Of a DNA stretch of 64,000 nt, positions 41,891 through 51,670 are shown piece by piece. The notes below the pieces were generated by a model. It searched no databases, had not been told where the DNA came from, and saw only the letters and a program-made list of their open reading frames with translations. Source of the stretch: Prevotella sp. UBA1705 (GTDB lineage: Bacteria > Bacteroidota > Bacteroidia > Bacteroidales > Bacteroidaceae); contig DCJH01000025.1 in the NCBI GenBank assembly GCA_002317385.1, forward strand, positions 5,986 through 69,985, read 5' to 3'. Numbering within the stretch: position 1 is the stretch's first letter; each line of letters starts with the position of its first letter. The translations under genes were made by a program, and so were the position numbers.

Positions 41891-42724
41891 TTATCTCACG
41901 GTGATCTTCTTCACGTCTTTACCTCTTCTCACGATGTAGACGCCCTTCTTGAGGTCGGCCATCTGGGTCTCGGCTACCTGAGCGGCTACCAAGGTGCCGT
42001 CTACGGTATAGATATCAGCCTTGAGGGTAGCGGGGGCAACACTGTGGATGCCCGTTGACTCGGCCTTCGGCGTGGTGATCTTGAAGCCGTGGATGAAGAT
42101 GGTGTCGGGTGTGCCGTTGCGCAGCATGGCATACTTCGGAGTGTCGCTCTTGAAGGTGTTGCCAGAGGTTCCATTGGCTTTGTTTTCCAATCCGGTCACC
42201 TTGGATACACCATAACGGGCGAAGGCATTGAACACGGAGTAGCCCACCACGAGGCCGAAGCCCGAAATCTTGGTGTCGGTAGAGGCATTGAGCTGCATGT
42301 AAACCTTGTTGGCGGCTGATACGCACACGGCAAACGTGGCGCAGGAGGGCATGCAAACCACGACGGCACCTCCGTTGTAGCTGCTAATTCCTGATGACGG
42401 CGGAAGGATGATACCACCCTTGAGCGCTCCGGCTGTGCCGAGCTCGCCGTCGGTTCCGAAGCCCAGCATGTTGGCATCAACGGTGGTGGCGGGGAAGTCG
42501 GGAGCCACATTGGCATAGACCATCTGTATCAACTTGCCGTTGGGATCTACGGCTTCGTTGCCCTCATCGATGAGGCCTACATATTTATCGACCTTGGCCT
42601 GGGTGTCGAGCCACAGCCATCCTTCGGCGTCCACGTCGGCTGCGTTGAACATATTATACTCCTGGGCGTGGAGGCCCGTAGCGGAGAGGAGGGCCATCAT
42701 GACTAAAGTAAAAATTTTCTTCAT
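41891..42724 (-). CDS. Secreted protein with T9SS-like C-terminal tail
   Basis: 277 residues. Signal peptide MKKIFTLVMMALLSATGLHAQ; then a compact beta-rich region (EGWLWLDTQAKVDKYVGLID, GFGTDGELGTAGALKGGIIL) with no recognisable catalytic motif. The end (IYTVDGTLVAAQVAETQMAD then LKKGVYIVRRGKDVKKITVR) follows the pattern of T9SS type A sorting domains (..Y..G..v.......DL..GVYiv...g...K..v). Last gene of an operon with metalloprotease, SusC and SusD, so it may bind the same substrate at the cell surface. Confidence 0.72.
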   Translation of the reverse strand: MKKIFTLVMMALLSATGLHAQEYNMFNAADVDAEGWLWLDTQAKVDKYVGLIDEGNEAVDPNGKLIQMVYANVAPDFPATTVDANMLGFGTDGELGTAGALKGGIILPPSSGISSYNGGAVVVCMPSCATFAVCVSAANKVYMQLNASTDTKISGFGLVVGYSVFNAFARYGVSKVTGLENKANGTSGNTFKSDTPKYAMLRNGTPDTIFIHGFKITTPKAESTGIHSVAPATLKADIYTVDGTLVAAQVAETQMADLKKGVYIVRRGKDVKKITVR

Positions 42725-42787
42725 ACGTTTTGGTGTTTAATGATTATTGATTGGTGTTACCCTTATTAAAGGGGTTGGAGGGAAGCA

Positions 42788-44563
42788 TTACACTTCCGTC
42801 CAACCTGGATTCTGTTTCACTCCGTGATATTTCACCTCGCTCCATGGGATGGGCAGGTAATATTGCTTGGCATTGAACTTGCGGATGCGGCTCGGGAAGC
42901 GGTTGAGGTTGCTCACCTTGTAGGTATAGGTGCCGTCGCTCTTGAGGTCTATGCGTATGGCCTTGAGCGGATTGGACTCGCCATTGAACTTCTGCTCGGC
43001 GATTCCCCAGCGGAAGAAGTCCCAGTAGGTGGTCTCCTCGAAGGCCATTTCCACACGGCGCTCGTTCACAAGCTGCTCCCACGAGAGGCTCTGCAGGTGG
43101 TCCATGTGCACGCGCTCGCGTATCTTGTTGACCTGGGCGAGTGCTCCGGCGGTGTCGCCCAGGCGGTAGAGCACCTCGGCATAGTCGAGCACCACCTCGG
43201 CATAGCGCCAGATGATGTAGTTCTGCTTGCTGGCGTAGGTCTCGTTGTCGTCGATGGTCTGGGCCGGATCGACAAACTTTCCGAGATAGTATCCGGTGCG
43301 CGTGAAGGCTGCGCTGGTGGATGTGCCATACTTGGTGATATCCACTCCGGCCACGTTGTTGGTGTAGTGCATGTCCATCACGTGGTTGCGATAGGTGCAT
43401 CCGTCATACAGCACGTTGGCGTAGAAGCGGTAGTCGCGGTAGTCGTAGGGGTGCTGCGGATCGTAGGTCTTGCCGTCGCGCATGCCGTACTCGTCCACAT
43501 GGTTCTGCGTGGGGGTATAGGCGGCAGTGATTCCGGTGAAGAATGGCGATGCCGCATCGCGGTCGAGGGTGTGGCCGAACTTCACGGAGTAGTCGCCGTC
43601 GTCGGAGTGCTGTATCTCGAAGATCGACTCCTCACTGTTCTTGTTGATGAATATCTTGCGGTATTCGTCACGTATTCCATCCTGCGTGGTGGCGGCGATG
43701 GGGATGAGTTTGTAGGCGCCGAGGGCCATAAGCTCCTCGTAAGCCGCCTTGGCTTTCTCCAGCATCTCGCGCGAATGGTCGCCGTTGAAGCCCAGATAGC
43801 TCAGTGAGTCGGGCTTGTTTTGGAACACTTCGCTCGACGCCCAGAGGTAGGCCTTGGCCTTGAGCATGAGTGCAGCCCCCTTGGTGGCACGGCCCACGTT
43901 GGAGCCTGCGTTCTTCTCGGGCAGTGTCTTGGCAGCTTCGTCGGCCTCCTTCACGATGAAATCCACCATCTCCTGATACGAGGCGCGGGGGAATTTCTCG
44001 GCATTCTTCAGCGGGTCGTAGGTGTGGTCGATGATCATCACGCCACCGTGGAGACGCCAGAGAATATAATAATAGTACCCGCGCAGGAAGTGGGCCTCGC
44101 CGAAGACGCGCGTCTTCTGCTCCTCGTTCGTCATATTTCCCTCGTTCTCAAACATCTTGTTGATGGCCTGAATCTGGGTAAAATAGGAGTTCCAGTTATA
44201 TCGAGCCCAGTTGGTGGTCTCGAGTTCGCTGCCCTTGAGCAGGTCGCCGTATCCGGCGTTGAACCAGTCGCTCTTGCCCACGGTGATCTGATCGCCAAAC
44301 CAGGGCATATAGTATTTGGAGGCATTCTTCACCAGCGCGATGCTCGGCACGAAGGTCTTGAAGCCCGGTCCGATGCCGCGGTACCACGAATTGACATATT
44401 CGTCGAGCAGCATGGAGTTGTGCCACACCTCCGTTTCGGAGATTTTGTTCATCGGAGCATCCTTGAAGATATCGTCGCAGGATACCAGGGTGGGCATCGC
44501 CATGGCGACAAGCCCACCGAAGATGGTTTTCTTGAGGTTATTGAGAGTCATTGTTTTCATCAT
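42788..44563 (-). CDS. SusD/RagB-family lipoprotein (second pair)
   Basis: 591 residues. Lipobox in MAMPTLVSCDDIF, then EVWHNSMLLDEYVNSWYRGI as usual for SusD openings, EAHFLRGYYYYILWRLHGGV, GAALMLKAKAYLWASSEVFQ, and YIIWRYAEVVLDYAEVLYRL with LAQVNKIRERVHM and EMAFEETTYWDFFRWGIAEQ at the C-terminal part. The start codon follows the SusC stop with no gap. Surface lid of the adjacent transporter. Confidence 0.94.
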   Translation of the reverse strand: MMKTMTLNNLKKTIFGGLVAMAMPTLVSCDDIFKDAPMNKISETEVWHNSMLLDEYVNSWYRGIGPGFKTFVPSIALVKNASKYYMPWFGDQITVGKSDWFNAGYGDLLKGSELETTNWARYNWNSYFTQIQAINKMFENEGNMTNEEQKTRVFGEAHFLRGYYYYILWRLHGGVMIIDHTYDPLKNAEKFPRASYQEMVDFIVKEADEAAKTLPEKNAGSNVGRATKGAALMLKAKAYLWASSEVFQNKPDSLSYLGFNGDHSREMLEKAKAAYEELMALGAYKLIPIAATTQDGIRDEYRKIFINKNSEESIFEIQHSDDGDYSVKFGHTLDRDAASPFFTGITAAYTPTQNHVDEYGMRDGKTYDPQHPYDYRDYRFYANVLYDGCTYRNHVMDMHYTNNVAGVDITKYGTSTSAAFTRTGYYLGKFVDPAQTIDDNETYASKQNYIIWRYAEVVLDYAEVLYRLGDTAGALAQVNKIRERVHMDHLQSLSWEQLVNERRVEMAFEETTYWDFFRWGIAEQKFNGESNPLKAIRIDLKSDGTYTYKVSNLNRFPSRIRKFNAKQYYLPIPWSEVKYHGVKQNPGWTEV

Positions 44564-47500
44564 TTAAAATCCTACATTCAGGGTTACGCCGTAGCTGCGC
44601 TGGATGGGATAGCCACGCAGCGACTCCGGGTCCATGTTCTTGAGTGTCGACCAGGTGAACAGGTTGCTGCCCTGAAGGGCTATGCTCATGGACGAGAGGG
44701 AGAGCTTCTTCAGCACCGATGTGGGGAACATGTAGCCGATGTTGAGCATCTTGAGGCGCAGGAAGTCGCAGTTCTGAATCCAGAAGGTAGACTCCAGGCG
44801 GTTGTTGTCGTTGGTGGTTACAAACTTGATGCGGGGGTATTTGGCCGTGGGATTCTCGGGCGACCACGAGTCGGTGAGGTGGTAGCGCTGGAATTTCTGC
44901 AGGGTGCCGTTCTCCAAGGTGTACATGTCGCGGATGTTTTGCTTATATCCGCTCTCGCCCTGGAACATGGCGTTGATGAAGAATCCCTTGTACGATGCGC
45001 CGAGACGCATGCTGAAATCGAAGTCGGGGAGCGACGAGTTCTTCACATAGATCTTGTCGTTGCTGTCGAGAACTCCGTCTCCGTTCTGGTCTACATACTT
45101 GATGTCGCCGGGCGCGAGGGTCGCATTGCCCTGGCCGTCCTGGTCGAGTTTGTGCCCCTGAATCTCCTCGACCGACTGGAAGAGGCCGTCGGCCTGATAC
45201 ATGGTCCATACCAGACTGCTCATGCCCTTGCGGCGCAGGTTGGGCAGCTGGGCACTCTCGTCGCCATAATCGAGGTACTTGTCGTTGTTCTTGGCAAGCG
45301 AAACGGCCATGTTGTACTTGAACTTGCCGATGGTGTTGCGGTGAGACAGGGTGAGGTCCCAGCCCCAGGCCTTGAGCTTGCTGAAGTTCATGCTCGGCAC
45401 GCTGCCGTTTACTCCCGTCGACGGCGGGAAGAGATATTCGGGCGCCGAGGTAATCTTGTCGGTCTCATAGCGGATGTAATACTCGAAGGTGAGACCGATG
45501 CGCCCGCCCCAGAACCCCAGGTCGGTACCGAAGTTATAGTCGTGGGTCTTGCCCCATGTGAGCTCGACGTTGGGGTATCCGGTGAGAACGAGACCCGGAC
45601 GGTAGCCTCCGCCAAAGCTGTAGCCATAGTTGCCCGACTCCGTGTAGTTGGTCAGGTAGGAGTAGGGACCCACCAGTCCGTCGTTGCCGAGCCATCCGGT
45701 GGAGGCGCGGAACTTCACGTTGGAGATGGCTTTCTGCTTCCATCGCTTGAAGAATTCCTCGTTGGAGAGCACCCACGAGGCCGACAGCGAGGGGAAGAAT
45801 CCCCAGCGGTTGTCGGGCGAGAAGTTGGTGGAGCCGTCGACACGGAAGCTGAACTCTGCGAAATAGCGGTAGCCGTAGCCGTAGCTCAGACGCCCGATGA
45901 GCGAGGCACGCTCATTGATACTCTCGTCGCCCGAGAGCTTGGAGTCTTTAGACACGCCGATGGTCTCGGGGAAACTACTCTTGTCGAGGTTCTTGCCGGT
46001 CATGTATTGGTTGTGCAATCTCTGGTAGTTGGCCACCAGGGTAGCACCCACATCGTGCTTCTGGGCGAACGTGCGGTTGAAGTTGAAACCTATTTCATAG
46101 AGCTGACTGGTGTAGAAACGGTCGGTCTGTTCCTGTGTCACCTTGGCCGAAGGATATACGGTGTTCTTGTCTTCGGAGAAGGTATTGGTCTTCTCGTCGT
46201 AGAGATAGAGGGTCACCGGCTTGTCGAATTCGGTCTCGATGCGGTGGTTGTCGTCGAACGTTCCGCTGATGTAGGCCGTGAGTCCCTTGAGGAACGGCAC
46301 CTCGTAGGTGAGGCGGGCGTTGATGGTGGCGTTGCGACTGTTGTCCTTGATATATCCTCCCAGCCCATAGATGTTGATGAGGGGATTGTTGCCATTGGAA
46401 CTGGCCAGACTGCCGTCGGTATAGCGCAGCACCTGCACGGGGGAGTAGGCGTAGGCCGCGTCGACGGTGGTGTAGCTGCTGTTCTTGCTCGTGGAGCTGG
46501 AGCCCATGTAGTCGAGCGAGAGCGTGAGGCCCTTGGCCAGATTGGCGTCGAGCTTGGCACTGTAGTTCAGACGGTCGCGCTTCACGCCGCTGTAGAGTCC
46601 CTTGCTGTCGGCATAGCCCATGGAGAGATAGTATTTCACATAGTCGTTGCCGCCCGATGCCGACACGCTGTGGGTGGTGGAGAAGCCTGTCTTGTCGAGA
46701 TAGTCGAGGATATTGTCGTTGCCATAGACGTTGGGGTTGGAGTGGGTGCGTATCTGCTCCAGCTGCTCGTCGGTGTAAGGCTCCACGGTAGAGGTAGGCG
46801 AGTTGGCGATGGCCACATTGCGCAGCTTGGCAAACTCGTAGGCGTCGAGGAACTCGGGCAGGCGTGTGGCCTGCTGGAGGTTATACTGTCCGCGATAGTC
46901 TATCTTGATTTTGTTGTTGCCTTTGGCGCGCTTGGTCTGCACGAGGATTACTCCATTGGCGGCGCGCGCACCGTAGACGGCTGCCGCTGCGGCATCCTTG
47001 AGCACCGTGACGCTCTCTATATCGTCGGGGTTGAGGTCGGAGAGGCGTGTCTCGCCGTCGGAGGTGGTGGTGCCGAAGCGTGGCACACCGTCGATGACGA
47101 GCAGCGGGGCATTGTTGATGCCGCGGATGCTCATGGCGGCCTCGCGTGCCGTACTCGGGTCGCCGCTGGCCTGCATCACCTGCAGTCCGGCCACCTGACC
47201 CTGCAGAGACTGGTCGAGATTGGTGGTGGGCACCATGAGCAGGTCTTCGGCCTTCACCGTCTCCACGGAGCCGGTGATAGACGATTTCTTCTGGATGCCG
47301 TAGCCCACGACCACGAGTTCATCGAGACTCTGGGCGTCGTCTTCCATCTTTACCTGTACGGGCGAGCTCTTCACCACCAGCTCCTTGGTCTTGTAGCCGA
47401 TGTAAGAGATGACCAGCGACTGGGTCTTGGCATTGCGGGGGATGGTGAATTCGCCGTCGACGTTGGTCACGGTCACCACTTTGGTGTCTTTCCATCTCAC

Positions 47501-47644
47501 CTGGGCGCCGATCACCGGCTCCCCGCCGCCGTCGATCACAGTACCTTTAATCTGGTCGGCTGTCTGGGCGAGAGCCGTCGTGGCGAGGGCCAGCAGGGTG
47601 AGAAGGGTTGCTAAAATCTTATGGATTCTCATGTTGGGATTCAT
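44564..47644 (-). CDS. SusC/RagA TonB-dependent transporter (second pair)
   Basis: 1026 residues. Signal peptide to about residue 27 (ATTALAQ), carboxypeptidase-regulatory-like domain (GTVIDGGGEPVIGAQVRWKD), plug domain (QGQVAGLQVMQASGDPSTAR, AMSIRGINNAPLLVIDGVPR, VTVLKDAAAAAVYGARAANG), then the barrel with C-terminal YGVTLNVGF. No STN domain, so it is not expected to signal through a FecR protein. Its ATG overlaps the stop of the metalloprotease gene (TAATG), indicating coupled translation. Confidence 0.95.
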   Translation of the reverse strand: MNPNMRIHKILATLLTLLALATTALAQTADQIKGTVIDGGGEPVIGAQVRWKDTKVVTVTNVDGEFTIPRNAKTQSLVISYIGYKTKELVVKSSPVQVKMEDDAQSLDELVVVGYGIQKKSSITGSVETVKAEDLLMVPTTNLDQSLQGQVAGLQVMQASGDPSTAREAAMSIRGINNAPLLVIDGVPRFGTTTSDGETRLSDLNPDDIESVTVLKDAAAAAVYGARAANGVILVQTKRAKGNNKIKIDYRGQYNLQQATRLPEFLDAYEFAKLRNVAIANSPTSTVEPYTDEQLEQIRTHSNPNVYGNDNILDYLDKTGFSTTHSVSASGGNDYVKYYLSMGYADSKGLYSGVKRDRLNYSAKLDANLAKGLTLSLDYMGSSSTSKNSSYTTVDAAYAYSPVQVLRYTDGSLASSNGNNPLINIYGLGGYIKDNSRNATINARLTYEVPFLKGLTAYISGTFDDNHRIETEFDKPVTLYLYDEKTNTFSEDKNTVYPSAKVTQEQTDRFYTSQLYEIGFNFNRTFAQKHDVGATLVANYQRLHNQYMTGKNLDKSSFPETIGVSKDSKLSGDESINERASLIGRLSYGYGYRYFAEFSFRVDGSTNFSPDNRWGFFPSLSASWVLSNEEFFKRWKQKAISNVKFRASTGWLGNDGLVGPYSYLTNYTESGNYGYSFGGGYRPGLVLTGYPNVELTWGKTHDYNFGTDLGFWGGRIGLTFEYYIRYETDKITSAPEYLFPPSTGVNGSVPSMNFSKLKAWGWDLTLSHRNTIGKFKYNMAVSLAKNNDKYLDYGDESAQLPNLRRKGMSSLVWTMYQADGLFQSVEEIQGHKLDQDGQGNATLAPGDIKYVDQNGDGVLDSNDKIYVKNSSLPDFDFSMRLGASYKGFFINAMFQGESGYKQNIRDMYTLENGTLQKFQRYHLTDSWSPENPTAKYPRIKFVTTNDNNRLESTFWIQNCDFLRLKMLNIGYMFPTSVLKKLSLSSMSIALQGSNLFTWSTLKNMDPESLRGYPIQRSYGVTLNVGF

Positions 47645-50232
47645 TATTTATTTGTCAGCAGTCGCTCGATGAGGAATATCTGATAGTTGTAGAAGTCGCG
47701 TGTGCCACCCACGGCTGTGCCGCGATAGGCGCGGAACTTGGCCAGTGCGGCTCTCAGTCGGCCCATCATGATGGCGCCGAGCTCATCTTGCGAGAGGGCG
47801 GCGGCACCGAGGTTGATGCGCGAGAAGCTCTCGGCCTCGTGGATGTGGCCGCATACCGATGTGGGCGAGTCTACGTCGGCCCAGAATTCGGCGATGCCTT
47901 TGTCCGACGACGAAGAGCCTTTCGACGAGCTCTTCTCCAGTCCGGAGGCCTTGATCATCTGGGCCACGGCGGCAGCTTCGAGCTTCTGCTCGGCCTGGCT
48001 CAGGCGTCCGCCCTTGGGCGCTACGAACAGCGCATTGGTCAGATCGCTAAGATAGGTGTCGATGGGATAGTTGAGCGTGGGGTTGAAATTGCCGCCATCC
48101 TTGATGCGATAGAGCGTTCCGCCGTTGAGCAGCGAGGCCACGATGGTGGTGCGTATCTTGTCGTTCACGTTCATGTCGATATCCATCTTGTTGATAACGG
48201 AGGCCGGGGTGAGCCATGAGTCGTAGGTGCGGGCCTGGTTGAGGAGCCAGAGCATGGCTGCCTTCTGCTGGTCGCGGGGGATGAATCGGCGGCCGGTCTG
48301 CTGGTTGTCGCCCTGGCGCACCTCTTTATATTCTATTCCTCCCACGAGCGGGATGACGTGGCCGATGTAGCGGCTATACTGCCGTGTCACCTCTTTATAT
48401 ACGTCTTCGATGTGGTCGTAGCGCTCGCCCTTCTCCATGGTCCACTGGAAGAGGTTCTTCATGAGTATCTTCATGTTGCTGATGGCGAGGTTGCCGGCCT
48501 TCAGATGGTCGTTGCCGAGGTCCTCGGTGAGGTCGGTGGGGTCGATGATGCCGAGCATCTGCTGGGCGCCGAACTCATACATCGGGTCGGCGGCCTTGGC
48601 TGCAATCCACTTGTCGAGCACGGGCTTCTCCTCGTCGGGGGTCTTGGCGCCCTCGATGAGACGGTAGCCCCAGTTGATGGCATAGATGTCGTAGACACCC
48701 AGTGCGGGCGGCAGCAGGTTCACGCCACGCTCCACATCGCCCGGCTGGGCCACGTAGTTGTTGCGCGCATAGTCCATGATGCTCGGCGTAGTGCCATATT
48801 TCTGGGTGAACGACGGGCTGCGCAGCGAGTCGACGGGGTAGGAGTAGCTGGCCCCCATGTTGTGCATCAGGCCGAGGGTATGGCCCACCTCATGCGAGGC
48901 GGCATACTTGATCGACTCGCGCATCACGTCGTCGTCGAACACATTCTTGCGTACCCGTGGGTCCACGGCGCCGGTCTGCACGAATCGCCAGTTGTGGAGC
49001 AGCGACAGAATGTTGTGATACCACAGCACGTCGGCGCACAATATCTCGCCCGTGCGGGGGTCGTTGTGGCTCGGTCCCATGGCGTTGGGCGTGGCCGTAG
49101 TGGCATATTTGAAGCAGTTGTAGCGCATATCGTCGGGGTCGAAGAGCGAGTCGTTGGCGGGATAGTCGCGGGCCTCGACCACATTCTTGAATCCTGCGGC
49201 CTCGAAAGCCCTGTTCCACTCGAGGATTCCCTCCTTGATGGTGCCGCGCCACTTGTCGGGGAAGGCCGAATCTACGTAGAACACAATCTTCTTCTTGGGC
49301 TCCACCAGCTCGCCGCGGAAGTATCGGGCGCGGTCCTCGTCCTTGGGTTCGATGCGCCATCGCTCGATAAACGTGCGCTGGTCCACGCGGTCTTTGTCAG
49401 AGCTGTAGAGGTTCTGCAGCTCCGAGAAATAGCCCACGCGGTTGTCTTGATAGCGTTTCGGCATGGGGTCGTCGGGCAATACGAAGAATGAGCGGTGCAT
49501 CTGCACGGAGTAGGGCTGCGCCACGAGACCGCCGGTGAGGTTGAACGTGAGCGTGCTCTTGATCTCAATGTTCTTCTCGAAAGCCTTCACCTCGTTGAGG
49601 CCAGAGGCATCCGACACGAAGGTTCCCTTGAGCGAGTTGCCTCCGCCGAGCAGTTTGGCGATGGGGCTGTCGCTCTTGATGGGGCTGATGCAGGCCTCAT
49701 TGGTGCCGAAGAAGGCACTCACGTCGATCACCACGCTCTTTCCGTTCTCGGCGGCAATCTTGAATCCCTTGAGGATGGGGTTCAGGAAGTTGCGGTCGAA
49801 CGAGGCGGAGATGGGGTCGTTGGCATCGACCATGTTGTTCGACTGCACCAGATTGAAATACACCGAGCGTGCATCCTTGCTCAGCTTAATAACCATCGGG
49901 TTGTTTACCATCTGTCCGGCCACATAGTCTTTGGTGTTGCTGGTCGACGCAATGCGGTTGGCCAGCATATAGGTCTTGCCGAAAGCCGAGTCGGGAATCT
50001 CGAAATAGAGCTTGTTGTCCTTGGCTTTGTAGATCACGGTGAAGAGTCCTTTCTTCTTCACGCCGTCCTTCACAATCTTCGAATAGTCGTTTTTCGAGAG
50101 AGAGTCTTTATTCAGCAAAAGCGAAGCCATGCCTTTCTTAGGCTTCTTCTTGGCAGCGGTCTGGTCTGCATGACCCATCGTGAGGGCCAGGAGGGCCACT
50201 GCAGGCAAAAAATACTTCATATTTTTATTCAT
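47644..50232 (-). CDS. Zinc-dependent metalloprotease (DUF5117/DUF4953 type)
   Basis: 862 residues with a signal peptide (to about ADQTAA). Zinc site HEVGHTLGLMHN: His447, Glu448, His451 and His457 form the HExxHxxGxxH motif of metzincins, followed by TPSIMDYARNNYV as the Met-turn. N-terminal part contains GLFTVIYKAKDNKLYFEIPD and TYMLANRIASTSNT, and the middle GTIKEGILEWNRAFEAAGFK, standard for this Bacteroidota family. The Lys-rich and Ser-rich patches are likely linkers. It probably trims proteins or peptides for uptake by the SusCD pair translated from the same message. Confidence 0.93.
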   Translation of the reverse strand: MNKNMKYFLPAVALLALTMGHADQTAAKKKPKKGMASLLLNKDSLSKNDYSKIVKDGVKKKGLFTVIYKAKDNKLYFEIPDSAFGKTYMLANRIASTSNTKDYVAGQMVNNPMVIKLSKDARSVYFNLVQSNNMVDANDPISASFDRNFLNPILKGFKIAAENGKSVVIDVSAFFGTNEACISPIKSDSPIAKLLGGGNSLKGTFVSDASGLNEVKAFEKNIEIKSTLTFNLTGGLVAQPYSVQMHRSFFVLPDDPMPKRYQDNRVGYFSELQNLYSSDKDRVDQRTFIERWRIEPKDEDRARYFRGELVEPKKKIVFYVDSAFPDKWRGTIKEGILEWNRAFEAAGFKNVVEARDYPANDSLFDPDDMRYNCFKYATTATPNAMGPSHNDPRTGEILCADVLWYHNILSLLHNWRFVQTGAVDPRVRKNVFDDDVMRESIKYAASHEVGHTLGLMHNMGASYSYPVDSLRSPSFTQKYGTTPSIMDYARNNYVAQPGDVERGVNLLPPALGVYDIYAINWGYRLIEGAKTPDEEKPVLDKWIAAKAADPMYEFGAQQMLGIIDPTDLTEDLGNDHLKAGNLAISNMKILMKNLFQWTMEKGERYDHIEDVYKEVTRQYSRYIGHVIPLVGGIEYKEVRQGDNQQTGRRFIPRDQQKAAMLWLLNQARTYDSWLTPASVINKMDIDMNVNDKIRTTIVASLLNGGTLYRIKDGGNFNPTLNYPIDTYLSDLTNALFVAPKGGRLSQAEQKLEAAAVAQMIKASGLEKSSSKGSSSSDKGIAEFWADVDSPTSVCGHIHEAESFSRINLGAAALSQDELGAIMMGRLRAALAKFRAYRGTAVGGTRDFYNYQIFLIERLLTNK

Positions 50233-50325
50233 TATATTAGTTCAGGCTTAGTGTGGAACAATCTAACAAGGCTTGAAGCCGCCCTATGGGCGAATACCTT
50301 TTTGCACATCGTTTATCCTATCTTT

Positions 50326-50334
50326 GCAAAGTTA
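50326..50334 (-). promoter_or_regulatory. -7 promoter element of the metalloprotease operon
   Basis: Minus-strand TAACTTTGC fits TAnnTTTGC, about 95 bp upstream of the ATG. TATCTTTGC on the plus strand overlaps it (50319-50327), making the site nearly symmetric. Confidence 0.5.
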
Positions 50335-50539
50335 ATGAATATTCTTTAAATATCGAGTTAAACGGCCATCTTTCTTTAATTTTGTTTAAAAGAAGATGTG
50401 TTAAAGTTTCGGGTGATATCCGTTGTTTGTCCTCTTTTTTCCTAATCGTTGAGTGGCCTATGCCTCTCCTTGTTTTTCCCTCTTCCCCCTCTCTCTCCGC
50501 CCGTATACACTCGCTCCCGGCATCTCTATCTATTCGTCT

Positions 50540-50605
50540 CGCCATTACTACCTCATCGTCTCACGATTCCTACCTCATCGTCTCGCCTTTACTACCTTAT
50601 CCTGC
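50540..50605. repeat. Repeat family 1, tandem half units
   Basis: CGTCTCGCCATTACTACCTC, then ATCGTCTCACGATTCCTACC, then TCATCGTCTCGCCTTTACTA: three tandem units of the half motif that appears as hairpins at 32958 and 41637. Confidence 0.65.
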
Positions 50606-51083
50606 TGCCCGCAGATACCCCTTGCTCGAGCTGGCGGATTTTGTCGTTCTTTTTCAACGCATTTGAGATGGAGGGGCCAAAGTTCTGTTTTGCGTCAAAT
50701 CGTGGGTTTTGATGTGCTTTTGCAAAGGTTTGACCAGGTTCAAGACATAGTAACATTTTATCAATCTTATCGGAGTTTGAGACGCAACGCCATCATTGTC
50801 ATGTCATTAGCCACCCATTCCGACGGCTCCTCTCCATGGCGCGTCTTGCAGGAGCCCACCCTCAGGCCCACGTGCTGGCATCTCCGAGTGGCATCTACGG
50901 CTAAGGCCAAGGAAACCACACGCCATTGGCGCGGCAGTTTCCTTGGCCTCTGCTTTCTGATAGGTCGTTTCAAAACACGATGGTCCAAGCCATATTTTTT
51001 CTTGTCGTCAACACCCAATGAGGGCACGAACGGTTGGGGTCATGGTCTAACATGAGCGTCGAAGACTTGAAAAGAGCAGGTTT
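50606..51083. other. Noncoding or degenerate stretch
   Basis: No convincing gene. Frames of 60-200 codons on both strands lack signal, motif or start context. One family 5 repeat copy (AAGACATAGTAACATTTTA, 50742-50760) lies here. The block 50765-51030 is GC-richer and could be a decayed gene, but I cannot name it. Confidence 0.45.
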
Positions 51084-51668
51084 TTATAGGGATTCCACTT
51101 TCAGAATCTTGATGAGAACCCGCCTGTTTTTTGCTCTTCCGGCAGGGTTGTCACTACCGTCGGCCTTCGTATTCTCCGCAATAGGTTCCTTGCTTCCGGC
51201 CCCTTTGGTCTCGATGGCGATGGGCAGGCCATTCGCCAGAAACCACTGCTTGACCGACTCGGCGCGCTGCAGCGATAGTCTGTCGTTGTAGGCATCGGTT
51301 CCTTTGGCGTCGGTGTGCCCTGTAATCGAGATCAGGGACGCTTTCTTTTCTTTCAGCGTGTTTACCGCATCCGCCAGGATGGGGAATGCTTCCTGCTTGA
51401 TATCCGATTTGTCGAAATCGAACATCACATCCGCATTGAGCGTTATCTCGAAGTTCAGATTGGACACATTGCCCGACATGCCACTCACGCGTCCCCGCAG
51501 GTTGCCTTCGGTCGGCGCGGGCTTGGGGCTCGGCGCAGGCTGCTTGGGCTGAGGCGGAGCGGTGGTGCTGGCCACCTCTTCTTGCGCGTTGGCGGCCTGC
51601 GGCTGTTTCTGACCACAGGCCGTTGTCAGGAAAACAGCGCACAGGATGTATAATAGCTTCTGGCTCAC
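51084..51668 (-). CDS. OmpA-family lipoprotein
   Basis: 194 residues. Lipobox LTTAC, a Pro/Ala-rich linker (TTAPPQPKQPAPSPKPAP), then an OmpA C-terminal-like domain (about 75-190): VMFDFDKSDIKQEAFPILAD, ISITGHTDAKGTDAYNDRLS, LQRAESVKQWF and NPAGRAKNRRVLIKI, including the Asp and Arg that bind the peptidoglycan diaminopimelate. Tethers the outer membrane to the wall. Starts 3 bp after the lipoprotein gene upstream. Confidence 0.92.
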   Translation of the reverse strand: MSQKLLYILCAVFLTTACGQKQPQAANAQEEVASTTAPPQPKQPAPSPKPAPTEGNLRGRVSGMSGNVSNLNFEITLNADVMFDFDKSDIKQEAFPILADAVNTLKEKKASLISITGHTDAKGTDAYNDRLSLQRAESVKQWFLANGLPIAIETKGAGSKEPIAENTKADGSDNPAGRAKNRRVLIKILKVESL

Positions 51669-51670
51669 GG

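Noticed and set aside
43820..47614. A 1264-codon open frame on the plus strand opposite SusD/SusC
   Set aside because: It is antisense to clear SusC and SusD genes and has no domain, signal peptide or start context; long antisense frames arise from GC-rich codon usage here.
50453..51055. A 200-codon plus-strand frame and an 86-codon minus-strand frame (50767-51027)
   Set aside because: They include repeat family 1 or 5 sequence or lack start context; a decayed transposase was considered, but no transposase motif or inverted repeats could be seen.
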